From positions 2,003,001-2,067,000 of the forward strand of contig NZ_JAAAPL010000001.1 of NCBI RefSeq assembly GCF_011317445.1: DNA of 64,000 nt. Reading direction: 5' to 3'. The stretch comes from Chelativorans multitrophicus (GTDB taxonomy: Bacteria; Pseudomonadota; Alphaproteobacteria; Rhizobiales; Rhizobiaceae). The notes beneath the pieces were generated by a model. It had not been told where the DNA came from. It ran no database searches and saw only the letters and a list, made by a program, of their open reading frames with translations. Below, in pieces: positions 27,235-34,513 of this stretch (its first letter is position 1; each line of letters starts with the position of its first letter). The translations under genes were made by a program, and so were the position numbers.

Positions 27235-27957
27235 TCAAAGTTCGATAATTGCGTAAGGCTGACCGGTTGGTTTGTCGATGTGCCGAGCCACATTGTAGAC
27301 AGGCACGCCCCCTGCAGTCGTGCCCTGATAGGCTCCATGATGCGCATGCCCGTGCACCACCGCTCCCACCTGGAAACGATCGATCGTCTCCCCCAGGCGA
27401 GCGGAGCCCAGAAAAGGATAGATTTCCGGCGGTTCGCCTTCCACCGTCTCGAGGATGGGCGCGTAATGAAGGATAGCGAGCGACTTTTCCGCCCTCACCT
27501 GCCGCAGCGCATTCTCCAGCTTCATGGCCTCCTTCACGGATTCGCCCACCATCGCCTTAATGGCCGGCTCGCCGAAGGAGGCGAGCATGCGCTTGCCGAA
27601 TCCCCCGGCGAAACCCTTCACGCCGGCAAAGCCCACGCCTTTCAGTTCCACCGTCTGCCCGTCGAGCAGATGCACGCCCGCTTCCCGCAATATGCGGGCA
27701 ACCTCGTCGACCGAGTCGCATTCATAGTCGTGATTGCCGAGCACACCCACAATCGGCACGCCGCAGCCACGCAGATCCTCCGCCAGAAGCTCCGCCTCAC
27801 GGGGCTTTCCAAGGTCGGTAAGGTCTCCCGCAAGCACCAGGATATCGGCTTCGCGGGCGATCTCGTTGAACATCTGGCGGTAGGAGATGGTCGCATCTTC
27901 CTTCACGTGAAGATCGCCGATTGCGGCGATGCGCGTATGGGAGTTGGTTTCATTCAT
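27235..27957 (-). CDS. Calcineurin-like metallophosphoesterase
   Basis: A 240-residue binuclear-metal phosphoesterase. All the motifs are visible: GDLHVKE (residues 14-20), GDLTDLG, GNHDYE and HGHAHHG near the C-terminus. It is soluble with no signal peptide. Substrate is unknown; nucleotides, phosphodiesters or phosphoproteins are all possible. It overlaps the upstream nucleotidyltransferase-like gene by 8 bases, so the two are probably one transcription unit. Confidence 0.88.
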   Translation of the reverse strand: MNETNSHTRIAAIGDLHVKEDATISYRQMFNEIAREADILVLAGDLTDLGKPREAELLAEDLRGCGVPIVGVLGNHDYECDSVDEVARILREAGVHLLDGQTVELKGVGFAGVKGFAGGFGKRMLASFGEPAIKAMVGESVKEAMKLENALRQVRAEKSLAILHYAPILETVEGEPPEIYPFLGSARLGETIDRFQVGAVVHGHAHHGAYQGTTAGGVPVYNVARHIDKPTGQPYAIIEL

Positions 27958-28762
27958 CTCTTCCGCTCACCATCTCCTCGTTGTCGGCAAAACCCCATTC
28001 CCGCACGGCGATCTCATAATCCAGGCTGGAAAACATGCGTCCGCGGCAGATCCGCGCCTCTGGCGGCGGAAGCTGGCGTTGATGGGCAAGCCGGTCGAGC
28101 AGCTCGTCCATGAGCCATACGGGAACGCATCCACGCTCGCTGGGATAGATAAACCGGAAATTGAGAAGGTGGATGAGCAACACCTCCCAATGCACTTCCA
28201 TGTGCTGCAGTAGGCGCCTCCAGTCGATACGCTCATGGGCGCGCAAAATGAGATGCGCCACGTCCGCGCCGTCATAGCGGTTGCGGTTCTGGATGAAGAG
28301 CTTTGACCAGACCAGTTCGGTCGGCCCTACCAGCCGCACGGAATGACCCAGCAGGTTGGTCTCGCAGGAATGCTCGAACCAAAGGTCCGAGACCGGGGTC
28401 GTTCCGTTCGACGAAGCGAAGATCACGTCGAAGAAGATCGGCCCGCGGCTGACCTTGCCGAGCCAGCGCTCATCCTGGATGGAAATCTCGTAGCCACGGC
28501 TCTTGAAATGCGAAAGCAGCCGCGGCCAGTCGCCCGCCTTGCAGAAGATGTCGAAGTCCTTGGTGAGGCGAGAAATGCCCGTATAGGCGGCGACCGCGAA
28601 AGTGCCGGCCACCATGAAGGGTATGCCCGCTTCACGCAGCTCGCCAATGGCTTCCCCATAGAAGCTCTCGGCCTCCGCGCTGTCCAGGATGGGCTCTGCC
28701 CTGGCCTCCAGCGGTGCGGCGGACAGGAGGAACCTTTCCGGTTCTGTGATCATCGCGGTCAT
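27950..28762 (-). CDS. Nucleotidyltransferase-fold protein (DUF6036-like)
   Basis: A 270-residue protein with a nucleotidyltransferase fold of the kind found in MNT/aminoglycoside transferases: MVAGTFAVAAYTGISRLTKD (residues 49-68), then DFDIF with the acidic pair, then IFFDVIFASS with a third acidic residue. Function is unknown; similar proteins are annotated only as nucleotidyltransferase-like. It is coupled to the metallophosphoesterase. A start at 28753 is an alternative with AGGA at a better distance. Confidence 0.7.
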   Translation of the reverse strand: MTAMITEPERFLLSAAPLEARAEPILDSAEAESFYGEAIGELREAGIPFMVAGTFAVAAYTGISRLTKDFDIFCKAGDWPRLLSHFKSRGYEISIQDERWLGKVSRGPIFFDVIFASSNGTTPVSDLWFEHSCETNLLGHSVRLVGPTELVWSKLFIQNRNRYDGADVAHLILRAHERIDWRRLLQHMEVHWEVLLIHLLNFRFIYPSERGCVPVWLMDELLDRLAHQRQLPPPEARICRGRMFSSLDYEIAVREWGFADNEEMVSGRDE

Positions 28763-28918
28763 CCTGTTGATCGTCTAGGACAATTCCCCGGCGCGGTATG
28801 CGGTTCCCACCTGCCCTTGAGCTTTTGGAACCCGTGGAGGCGCAACCAGCCCTTCGCGGGCGGGCAGAGAAGCAAGCGTTCGCCGCCGCGCGCCCAGCGC
28901 GCGCTCCGAACCATCAAA

Positions 28919-29503
28919 TCAAGCCTTGTTGTTGGAAATCACCCTGACCTTCGTGGCCAGTGGCCCCGTGTCGCCAACCTCTTCCACGTAGCGGACTTCG
29001 TCGCCGACCTTCAGCTGGTCGAAGTCGCCTTGCAGCAGTGAATTGCGGTGAAAATAGAGGCTGCTGCCTTCATTCGTGAGCAGGAAACCGTGGTCCTCGT
29101 TGGGGTAAAGCTGCGCCACCTGCCCAAGGAACTGCCTCTGGCTATCGTGATGCCCGTCCTTGTTGCGCCCGTCGCGCGCTTCCTTGATCTGCGCAAGCCG
29201 CCGTTCGGCCAGGTTGAAGGCGTCATTGATGGCATTGCCCAGATCCGGTGACTGGTATTTCTGTTGCAGCCGATCCGGCTCGTAAGCCACGATGACTGGC
29301 GCGGTTCCCGGAAGGCTTATCTCAATGCGCACGACCGGCGGCAGCGTGCCTTCCACGTTGCGTGCTCTTTGGTCGACTGTCACGCGGCAGCCGATGATCC
29401 GGTCATGGTAGGTTTGCAGTTTGTCTACTCTGGCGCGGATCTCCTGTTCCGCCCAATCCGATTTTTCGGCTTTGTGGAACGCAATCTGTAGCGGAACTTG
29501 CAT
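28919..29503 (-). CDS. Ribosome hibernation (HPF/RaiA-like) protein fused to a cold-shock domain
   Basis: A 194-residue fusion. Residues 1-100 resemble the HPF/RaiA ribosome-binding domain: VPLQIAFHKAEKSDWAEQEI, a VDKLQTYHDRIIGCRVTVDQ segment and a C-terminal helix. Residues about 125-190 form a cold-shock domain: GQVAQLYPNEDHGFLLTN, LYFHRNSL and LKVGDEVRYVEE. The expected role is silencing or protecting ribosomes and RNA under stress. The ATG at 29503 has GAGG 7 bases upstream; a GTG at 29509 is in frame. An EcfG-like promoter precedes it. Confidence 0.82.
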   Translation of the reverse strand: MQVPLQIAFHKAEKSDWAEQEIRARVDKLQTYHDRIIGCRVTVDQRARNVEGTLPPVVRIEISLPGTAPVIVAYEPDRLQQKYQSPDLGNAINDAFNLAERRLAQIKEARDGRNKDGHHDSQRQFLGQVAQLYPNEDHGFLLTNEGSSLYFHRNSLLQGDFDQLKVGDEVRYVEEVGDTGPLATKVRVISNNKA

Positions 29504-29539
29504 ATTCACCTCGCATCTGCCGCAGGCATCTTGCGCATT

Positions 29540-29565
29540 AACCGCCGCAGTGTGGCGGTTGTTCC
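29540..29565 (-). promoter_or_regulatory. EcfG-type promoter of the HPF-cold-shock gene
   Basis: Read leftward: GGAAC (29565-29561), 18 bases, GTT (29542-29540). The predicted start site lies about 30 bases before the ATG at 29503. It is back-to-back with the EcfG-like promoter of the DUF427 gene. An ACCGCC/GGCGGT inverted repeat lies inside the spacer. Confidence 0.6.
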
Positions 29566-29581
29566 CATGCCGGCTGGCACC

Positions 29582-29606
29582 GGAACCAGCCGGTGTAGCG
29601 GACGTT
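29582..29606 (+). promoter_or_regulatory. EcfG-type promoter of the DUF427 gene
   Basis: GGAAC at 29582-29586, 16 bases, CGTT at 29603-29606: an exact match to the alphaproteobacterial general stress consensus as I know it. The gene starts 30 bases further on. Confidence 0.78.
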
Positions 29607-29635
29607 AGGAAGACAGAGAGAAGGAGAAATGCCCC

Positions 29636-30016
29636 GTGAACGATTCAAGGACAACGGTCGAGCCCTTTGGAGGCACCGTCAACGTCATGTTCTCCGATGC
29701 GATGATCGCCTCGACAAAGGACGCGCTTCTCCTCCATCGGGAAGGTGAGGATCCGGCTTTCTACATCCCCTTGCGCGATATCTATTTCGAGTTCCTGACC
29801 GAGACTGGAACTGAACGCGACGTGCCCGGCAGAGGCAGGACTCGCTATTGGAACGTCCAGGCCGTCGGTGAATCCGCGCAGGACGTGATGTGGGCTCACG
29901 ACGAGCCGCCGCCGGAGCTGGCCCCCATTCGCCAGCATGCCGCTTTTGATCCTTCGAGAATGCGTATTGAGGCAGTGCCGCAAGAAGATGTAGTGCACGT
30001 GCCCCATGCTCCCTGA
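29636..30016 (+). CDS. DUF427 family protein
   Basis: A 126-residue soluble protein. The order VNVMFSDAMIASTKDALLL, YIPLRDIYF and TRYWNVQAVGE fits DUF427, a small beta-rich domain of unknown biochemical role. It starts with GTG behind AAGGAGAA. It is the first gene of a probable operon with the two small proteins that follow (14 and then a 4-base overlap to a TTG, ATG at 30342) and is driven by an EcfG-like promoter. Confidence 0.8.
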   Translation: MNDSRTTVEPFGGTVNVMFSDAMIASTKDALLLHREGEDPAFYIPLRDIYFEFLTETGTERDVPGRGRTRYWNVQAVGESAQDVMWAHDEPPPELAPIRQHAAFDPSRMRIEAVPQEDVVHVPHAP

Positions 30017-30030
30017 GCGAAAGAGCACCA

Positions 30031-30330
30031 ATGTCTGAACGAAAGCCGCGGACCGACCCGCCGACGACCGATCGCTTGCGTGCGGATATCGATGAGGGGC
30101 GGACAAACGACAAAGTCCGCTATCCGGACCCGGCGGCAGCGCCCCTCGGCACCGACGATGAAGCGAGCGGTGCGCCGCCCTCGGCCGAGCAGCGCCGGAT
30201 GGAACATGAGAACCGCAGGCCTGGCGATCCCCCCCGTCGGCGTGAACCTGGTTCACTGCTTATTTACGTGCTGCTGATTGCCGGGATCGCGCTGATCATA
30301 ACGGGCACGTTCGCCCTTTTGCAGAGTTGA
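30031..30330 (+). CDS. Small tail-anchored membrane protein, unknown function
   Basis: A 99-residue protein with a charged, Pro-rich, probably disordered N-terminal 70 residues and a single hydrophobic segment (about residues 75-96, LLIYVLLIAGIALIITGTF) at the C-terminus. That layout suggests the charged part faces the cytosol. It follows the DUF427 gene by 14 bases. I do not recognise a family. Confidence 0.7.
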   Translation: MSERKPRTDPPTTDRLRADIDEGRTNDKVRYPDPAAAPLGTDDEASGAPPSAEQRRMEHENRRPGDPPRRREPGSLLIYVLLIAGIALIITGTFALLQS

Positions 30331-30341
30331 AGGAGGATGCG

Positions 30342-30542
30342 ATGAGCACTCCCCGCCCCATCCCCGATCCCACGCCACCTCCCCCACCGCCACCAGAACC
30401 CTTTCCCGATCCTGAGCCCGTGCGCGAGCCAGATCCCGAAAGGCTGCCGGACGAAGAACCATGGCCAAATCCCGATGAAAGCGAAACTCCGCCGCGCCGC
30501 CTCTCTCACGGGATCGACTTCAGGCTTCAGCGCCTGTCCTGA
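30342..30542 (+). CDS. Short proline-rich protein
   Basis: A 66-residue protein dominated by Pro, Glu and Asp (for example PTPPPPPPPEPFPDPEP), likely disordered. AAGGAGG lies 5 bases before the ATG at 30342, which supports translation despite low complexity. It sits in the operon behind the DUF427 gene; its 3' end overlaps the leftward 51-residue gene by 16 bases. Confidence 0.55.
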   Translation: MSTPRPIPDPTPPPPPPPEPFPDPEPVREPDPERLPDEEPWPNPDESETPPRRLSHGIDFRLQRLS

Positions 30543-30682
30543 TAAAGCTCTCTGGTCTTTTCGTCGCGTGCCGCCCTCTCTTCAGGGGTAAGCCGGCGGC
30601 GTCGCAGAAGGGCGTAGACCACCAGCCCCGCCACCAGAAAAGGCGCGATCCCAACTGCGAAAAACCATAAATACTCGGCCAT
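30527..30682 (-). CDS. 51-residue single-span membrane protein
   Basis: A short gene below usual length cut-offs. It encodes 51 residues: one membrane segment (LWFFAVGIAPFLVAGLVVYA, residues 5-24), then RRRR and the charged tail LTPEERAARDEKTRELYQD. GGAG lies 6 bases upstream of the ATG. Similar small membrane proteins with a TPEERAARDEKT-like tail occur in alphaproteobacteria. It lies 14 bases after the 62-residue gene and is probably the end of the topoisomerase IB operon. Confidence 0.7.
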   Translation of the reverse strand: MAEYLWFFAVGIAPFLVAGLVVYALLRRRRLTPEERAARDEKTRELYQDRR

Positions 30683-30696
30683 GAAGTTCTCCAGCG

Positions 30697-30885
30697 CTAA
30701 AACCTGCGTTCCGCCGCCTGCTTTTCTTCAGTGGAGGAACGGCGATCCTTTTGCACGGTCCCGCTAGAGCGGGCGGGATCGGCACGGGGCCGAAAACGCG
30801 GTTCTTGCCGCTTCTGTTTGATCCAGCCTGGCAGAAGCTCCGCCATGAGGCTGCGAAAAAAATTCTTCTGCTCGCGCGTCCTCAT
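30697..30885 (-). CDS. Small basic protein coupled to topoisomerase IB
   Basis: A 62-residue, Arg/Lys-rich protein (MRTREQKNFFRSLMAELLPG start). Its ATG overlaps the topoisomerase IB stop as ATGA, which favours a real, translationally coupled gene. No domain is recognised; the composition would suit nucleic-acid binding, but that is only a guess. Confidence 0.5.
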   Translation of the reverse strand: MRTREQKNFFRSLMAELLPGWIKQKRQEPRFRPRADPARSSGTVQKDRRSSTEEKQAAERRF

Positions 30886-32000
30886 GTGCTGCCAACGTCG
30901 AGGACGGATGCTTGGTTCCGTTGAGAACCGGTCCCATTACCACGCAGCCAGCGCAGCACCAGCGACTCTTCTCCGCTCAAACCCTTCAGCGGCTTGCGAT
31001 GTCGGCGGCGTATCTCCAGCATCTCGCTGGCCAGCCTGCCTTCCTCCCAAGCTTCGATGACTTTTGGATGGATGTAACAGCGACGGCAGACCGCGCGGGT
31101 GTTGTTTAACCGCCGGGCGACCCGGTCCACGATAGCGTTGATCTGCCGGTTTCTTCCCCGCTTGCTGGTTTCCGGAGGTTCGACGGCAAGAAGAATTGCG
31201 GCCGCCCGCGTCGCGCCCCACGTACGGAAATGCTTGGAGGTGAAAGCCCCGCCGGCATAGGTCCGAATATATTCATTGACGTCCTGGGAGGTCACCGGTC
31301 GGCGGGCCCCGTCCTCCTCCATATATTGAAACAGCTGTTGGCCCGGCAGCTCCTGGATCGTACGCACGATCCGCGCGATTCTGCGATCCGCCAGCTTCAG
31401 CTTCCATTCCTGCCCTGATTTGCCTCTGAATGAAAACCGCAGGCTCGAACCCTCGATTTCCACATGGCGGCTGCGCAGGGTTGTCAGCCCGAAGCTCTTG
31501 TTTTCCTTTGTGTAAGTCTCGTTTCCGATGCGGATCATCGTATTGTCGAGCAGCCAGACAATCGAGGCGATGGCACGCTCGATCGGAACGCCGCGGCGGG
31601 ACAAATCCCCGTCCACCTGCGCCCGAAGGCTTGGAAGCGCTTCGGCGAATGCAACGAGGCTCGAGAACTTTGCTTCATCCCTACAGGTGAACCACGCTTC
31701 GTGATACCGGTACTGCTTGCGCCCGCGCTGGTCGCGACCGGTGGCCTGGATGTGGCCATCAGGCCGCACGCAGATCCATACGTCTATCCAGGCTGGAGGG
31801 ATGGCAAGCTTACGGATGCGGGCGAGCGTTTCAGGATTCTCCACGCGCGCACCGTCCGGCGCGAGGTAGTAGAAACCTTTGCCGGCACGCCGCCTTACGA
31901 TCCCCGGCTCGCTGTCGTTGACATAAGTGAGATCCGCCCGCAGCGCATCCTCCACGGGATCATGCGGCGTGATCTTTGAACTTTCCAGAACGTCCAGCAT
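30882..32000 (-). CDS. DNA topoisomerase IB (poxvirus/bacterial type)
   Basis: A 372-residue type IB topoisomerase that nicks and swivels one DNA strand through a 3'-phosphotyrosine. N-terminal domain: LTYVNDSEPGIVRRRAGKGF. Catalytic domain: IRIGNETYTKENKSFGLTTL with the active-site Arg region, SKHFRTWGATRAAA with the conserved His/Arg, and the nucleophile Tyr in CYIHPKVI. The start at 32000 has AGGGAG 4 bases upstream and gives the family length; a longer frame to 32126 adds an unlikely leader. Confidence 0.92.
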   Translation of the reverse strand: MLDVLESSKITPHDPVEDALRADLTYVNDSEPGIVRRRAGKGFYYLAPDGARVENPETLARIRKLAIPPAWIDVWICVRPDGHIQATGRDQRGRKQYRYHEAWFTCRDEAKFSSLVAFAEALPSLRAQVDGDLSRRGVPIERAIASIVWLLDNTMIRIGNETYTKENKSFGLTTLRSRHVEIEGSSLRFSFRGKSGQEWKLKLADRRIARIVRTIQELPGQQLFQYMEEDGARRPVTSQDVNEYIRTYAGGAFTSKHFRTWGATRAAAILLAVEPPETSKRGRNRQINAIVDRVARRLNNTRAVCRRCYIHPKVIEAWEEGRLASEMLEIRRRHRKPLKGLSGEESLVLRWLRGNGTGSQRNQASVLDVGST

Positions 32001-32185
32001 GAACTCCCTGCCCACCGAATGACGCGTCTGGCCTAATGAGCGGCAATGCCGATTGTTCCTCTCGCGCACCAGCAACATGGAAAAAGAGCAGTTTCCGGCA
32101 GAAAACCATGCGAATTCCGGGTTCAACGATTGCCAAGCATGCGATATGGCGACAAACCTTGCGGAAAAAGGATTGCGGGGTTGTC

Positions 32186-32410
32186 ATGAGTCGCAGTGAA
32201 GAGCCGCACAGGAAGCACGCCGAGGCGGCGGAGGGACTGCCTTCCGACCTCCCCCTGCTCTTGGAAGAGATCGAAAAGGAGCCGGTTCCCGAGAAGCTGC
32301 TCACCTTGGCGATAAAGCTCCAGAAAATGCTTCAAGAAAAGCGGAGCCGGGAGGAGGCTGCCGCTGCTCGCAAGGAAGTGTCCGCGCCGGATTGGGTCAA
32401 GCAGCCGTAG
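32186..32410 (+). CDS. Small helical protein with a NepR-like core
   Basis: A 74-residue charged protein. The core PLLLEEIEKEPVPEKLLTLA resembles the NepR anti-sigma segment (typically a helix, then EPVPxRFLxLLxxL). NepR binds EcfG and is displaced by phosphorylated PhyR. The usual phyR and ecfG neighbours are absent, and similar short proteins outside that locus also carry the motif, so this may be a paralogue or a look-alike. GGGG lies about 6 bases before the ATG. It converges with the decarboxylase gene and overlaps it by 14 bases. Confidence 0.55.
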   Translation: MSRSEEPHRKHAEAAEGLPSDLPLLLEEIEKEPVPEKLLTLAIKLQKMLQEKRSREEAAAARKEVSAPDWVKQP

Positions 32411-33389
32411 TGCGTTTCTCCGCTTCGTCGGCGAGCCGAAACCAAGCAATCGTATCCTCCAGACCTTCCCGCAGCGCAATTCGGGGAGACCAATTCAGCA
32501 ATTTCTCCGCGCGTCTAATATCTGGCTGCCGGCGCTGGGGATCGTCCTGCGGCAGCGGACGATGGATCACGCCTTTCGCTCCCGGAACGCTCTCGCTGAT
32601 GATCGCGGCGAGCTGATTGACGGTGAATTCTCCGGGATTGCCGAGATTGATCGGCATTTTCGGGTTGGGCTGCACTTCCATCAAGGCGACAAGGCCTCTG
32701 ACGAGATCCGATACATGGCAGAAAGAGCGTGTCTGCTCGCCCGTTCCGTAGATTGTAAGCGGCTCACCCCGAAGCGCCTGGTTGATGAAATTTGAGACAA
32801 TACGGCCGTCATCGGCCTTCATGCGCGGTCCATAGGTGTTGAAAATCCGCGCCACGCGCGCATCCACCCGCCCGAGGCGAAGAAGATCGAAGCAGAGTGC
32901 CTCTGCAGCGCGTTTTCCCTCGTCATAGCAGGCCCGCGGTCCTGTCGGGTTGACATTGCCGCGGTAATCTTCCGGCTGCGGATGGACTTCGGGGTCGCCG
33001 TAGACCTCGCTTGTGGAGGCCTGCAGGAAGCGGGCACCGTGTTTTTCCGCCAGCGCAAGCAGGTTCCGCGTGCCCAGCACGCTTGTCATCAGGGTATGGA
33101 CAGGGTCCATCTGGTAGATCGGCGGAGAGGCCGCACATGCGAGATTGTAGATCTCATCCAGCTTGTCCTCCAGCTTGAGCGGCTTACAGATATCCTGCCG
33201 AATAAGCTGAAATCTCCCATGGTTTTCCAGCGGAGCGATATTGGCATAGGCTCCCGTCAGGAAACTGTCGACGCATACGACCTTGCAGCCCTCGGCCAGC
33301 AGCGCATCGCAAAGATGCGACCCCACAAAGCCGGCTCCGCCTGCCACCAGCACGCGCTTTCGCCTCGCCTTCCCTCTTACGACATCCAT
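32397..33389 (-). CDS. UDP-glucuronate decarboxylase (UDP-xylose synthase) family
   Basis: A 330-residue extended SDR. GGAGFVGS (residues 17-24) binds NAD, catalytic Tyr155 and Lys159 lie in YDEGK, and the family markers NLACAASPPIYQMDPVHTL, RIFNTYGPRM and GEFTVNQLA are typical of Uxs/UXS, which converts UDP-glucuronate to UDP-xylose. It is the last gene of the leftward glycan operon, 32 bases after the CgeB-like gene. The required UDP-glucuronate would come from the UDP-glucose dehydrogenase at 40696. Confidence 0.87.
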   Translation of the reverse strand: MDVVRGKARRKRVLVAGGAGFVGSHLCDALLAEGCKVVCVDSFLTGAYANIAPLENHGRFQLIRQDICKPLKLEDKLDEIYNLACAASPPIYQMDPVHTLMTSVLGTRNLLALAEKHGARFLQASTSEVYGDPEVHPQPEDYRGNVNPTGPRACYDEGKRAAEALCFDLLRLGRVDARVARIFNTYGPRMKADDGRIVSNFINQALRGEPLTIYGTGEQTRSFCHVSDLVRGLVALMEVQPNPKMPINLGNPGEFTVNQLAAIISESVPGAKGVIHRPLPQDDPQRRQPDIRRAEKLLNWSPRIALREGLEDTIAWFRLADEAEKRTTAA

Positions 33390-33421
33390 TCAGAGTTCCT
33401 TCTGACCCGATGGTCGATGCG

Positions 33422-34513
33422 TTAAACGGCCTTCGCCAGCACAGCGTTGCCCGCTTCTCGAAGAATGCCCGCGAGTTGCCGCGCCCTGACCCTCCCTGTG
33501 TGGCTATCCAGCACCCGCTCGCGCGCCGCCCGCCCTATCGCGTCGCGCTCAGCTTCGGCCATGCCGGTGAGAATGGAGACAACCTGATCGCTTTCATCCG
33601 CAAGCAGGATGGATTCGCCGTCCCTGAATATCTCCTCAATCCCCCGCCAGCGGTCGCTGATGATCGGTGCCGCGCATGCTCCCGCTTCGAACACTCTCAC
33701 ACTGGGGGACCATCCGGCAGCCACCATATCGGCGCGAGTGACATTCAACGTGAAGCGCTGCCGGCTGTAGAACGAGGCATGCGCCTCGGGCGGCAGATGC
33801 GTAATGAGCTCGACATTCTCCGGCCAGGCTATATCGGAAGGATACTGCGCCCCCGCCACCACGAAGCGCTTCTCCGGCAGCCTTCTTGCAGGTTCGATCA
33901 GCAACCGCTCCAAAACGGGCTGGCGGTCGGGGCTGTAGGTGCCAAGATAACCCAGATCCCAGCGCGCATCCTCGCCGGTGGGCCCATAAGCATCTTCATC
34001 CACGGAGCAATAAAGCGCCTCTGCCCGGCGGGCGCCGAATTCGCTCTCCAGCCGGTCGAGAACGCCGCCGCCGGAAAAGGAAAAATAAATGTCGAAAAGC
34101 GGGACCTGCCTGAGCGTCAGGAACTCTTCCTTGCCTCGCTGTAAAGCTGCCAGTGTGACCGGCGTGTCGATGTCGTAAAAACAAAGTAGGCGCGGCTGCA
34201 TTGCCGCCACCCGGTTGATGACGGCGGCACCATCCGGCACGTAGGAGCCAATGACGACCGCATCTGCGTTCCTGAGCGCTGGAATATAACGGTCGAGATC
34301 CGAAACCGCATTGTAATAGGCGAGCCGGCAGAAGTCAGGGTTAGGCAGGTCGCGGCTTTCGGCGTACCAGGGCACGTCCCGCTCCAGGAAGAGCACCTTG
34401 TGACCTTCAGAATGAAGTCCGCGCAGCAAAGCGCGGTAGGTCGTCGCGTGACCGTTTCCCCAGGAGGAGGAAAGCGTCAGACCCAGTATGACAATGGACA
34501 GCGGCCGGCTCAT
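33422..34513 (-). CDS. CgeB-like glycosyltransferase 3
   Basis: A 363-residue protein of the CgeB/DUF3880-like glycosyltransferase group (GT-B). N-terminus IVILGLTLSSSWGNGHATTY; C-terminal half FTLNVTRADMVAAGWSPSVR and VFEAGACAAPIISDRW, where these enzymes bind the nucleotide sugar. It overlaps the preceding gene as ATGA and is similar in layout to the two genes upstream of it, which suggests duplication. Sugar unknown. Confidence 0.82.
   Translation of the reverse strand: MSRPLSIVILGLTLSSSWGNGHATTYRALLRGLHSEGHKVLFLERDVPWYAESRDLPNPDFCRLAYYNAVSDLDRYIPALRNADAVVIGSYVPDGAAVINRVAAMQPRLLCFYDIDTPVTLAALQRGKEEFLTLRQVPLFDIYFSFSGGGVLDRLESEFGARRAEALYCSVDEDAYGPTGEDARWDLGYLGTYSPDRQPVLERLLIEPARRLPEKRFVVAGAQYPSDIAWPENVELITHLPPEAHASFYSRQRFTLNVTRADMVAAGWSPSVRVFEAGACAAPIISDRWRGIEEIFRDGESILLADESDQVVSILTGMAEAERDAIGRAARERVLDSHTGRVRARQLAGILREAGNAVLAKAV

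Noticed and set aside
28782..28807. GGAAC-N18-ATT upstream of the nucleotidyltransferase gene, with similar ATT variants near 32035-32059 and upstream of 46151
   Set aside because: The -10 element reads ATT instead of GTT in each case; too weak to call EcfG promoters by eye, although the positions upstream of genes are suggestive.
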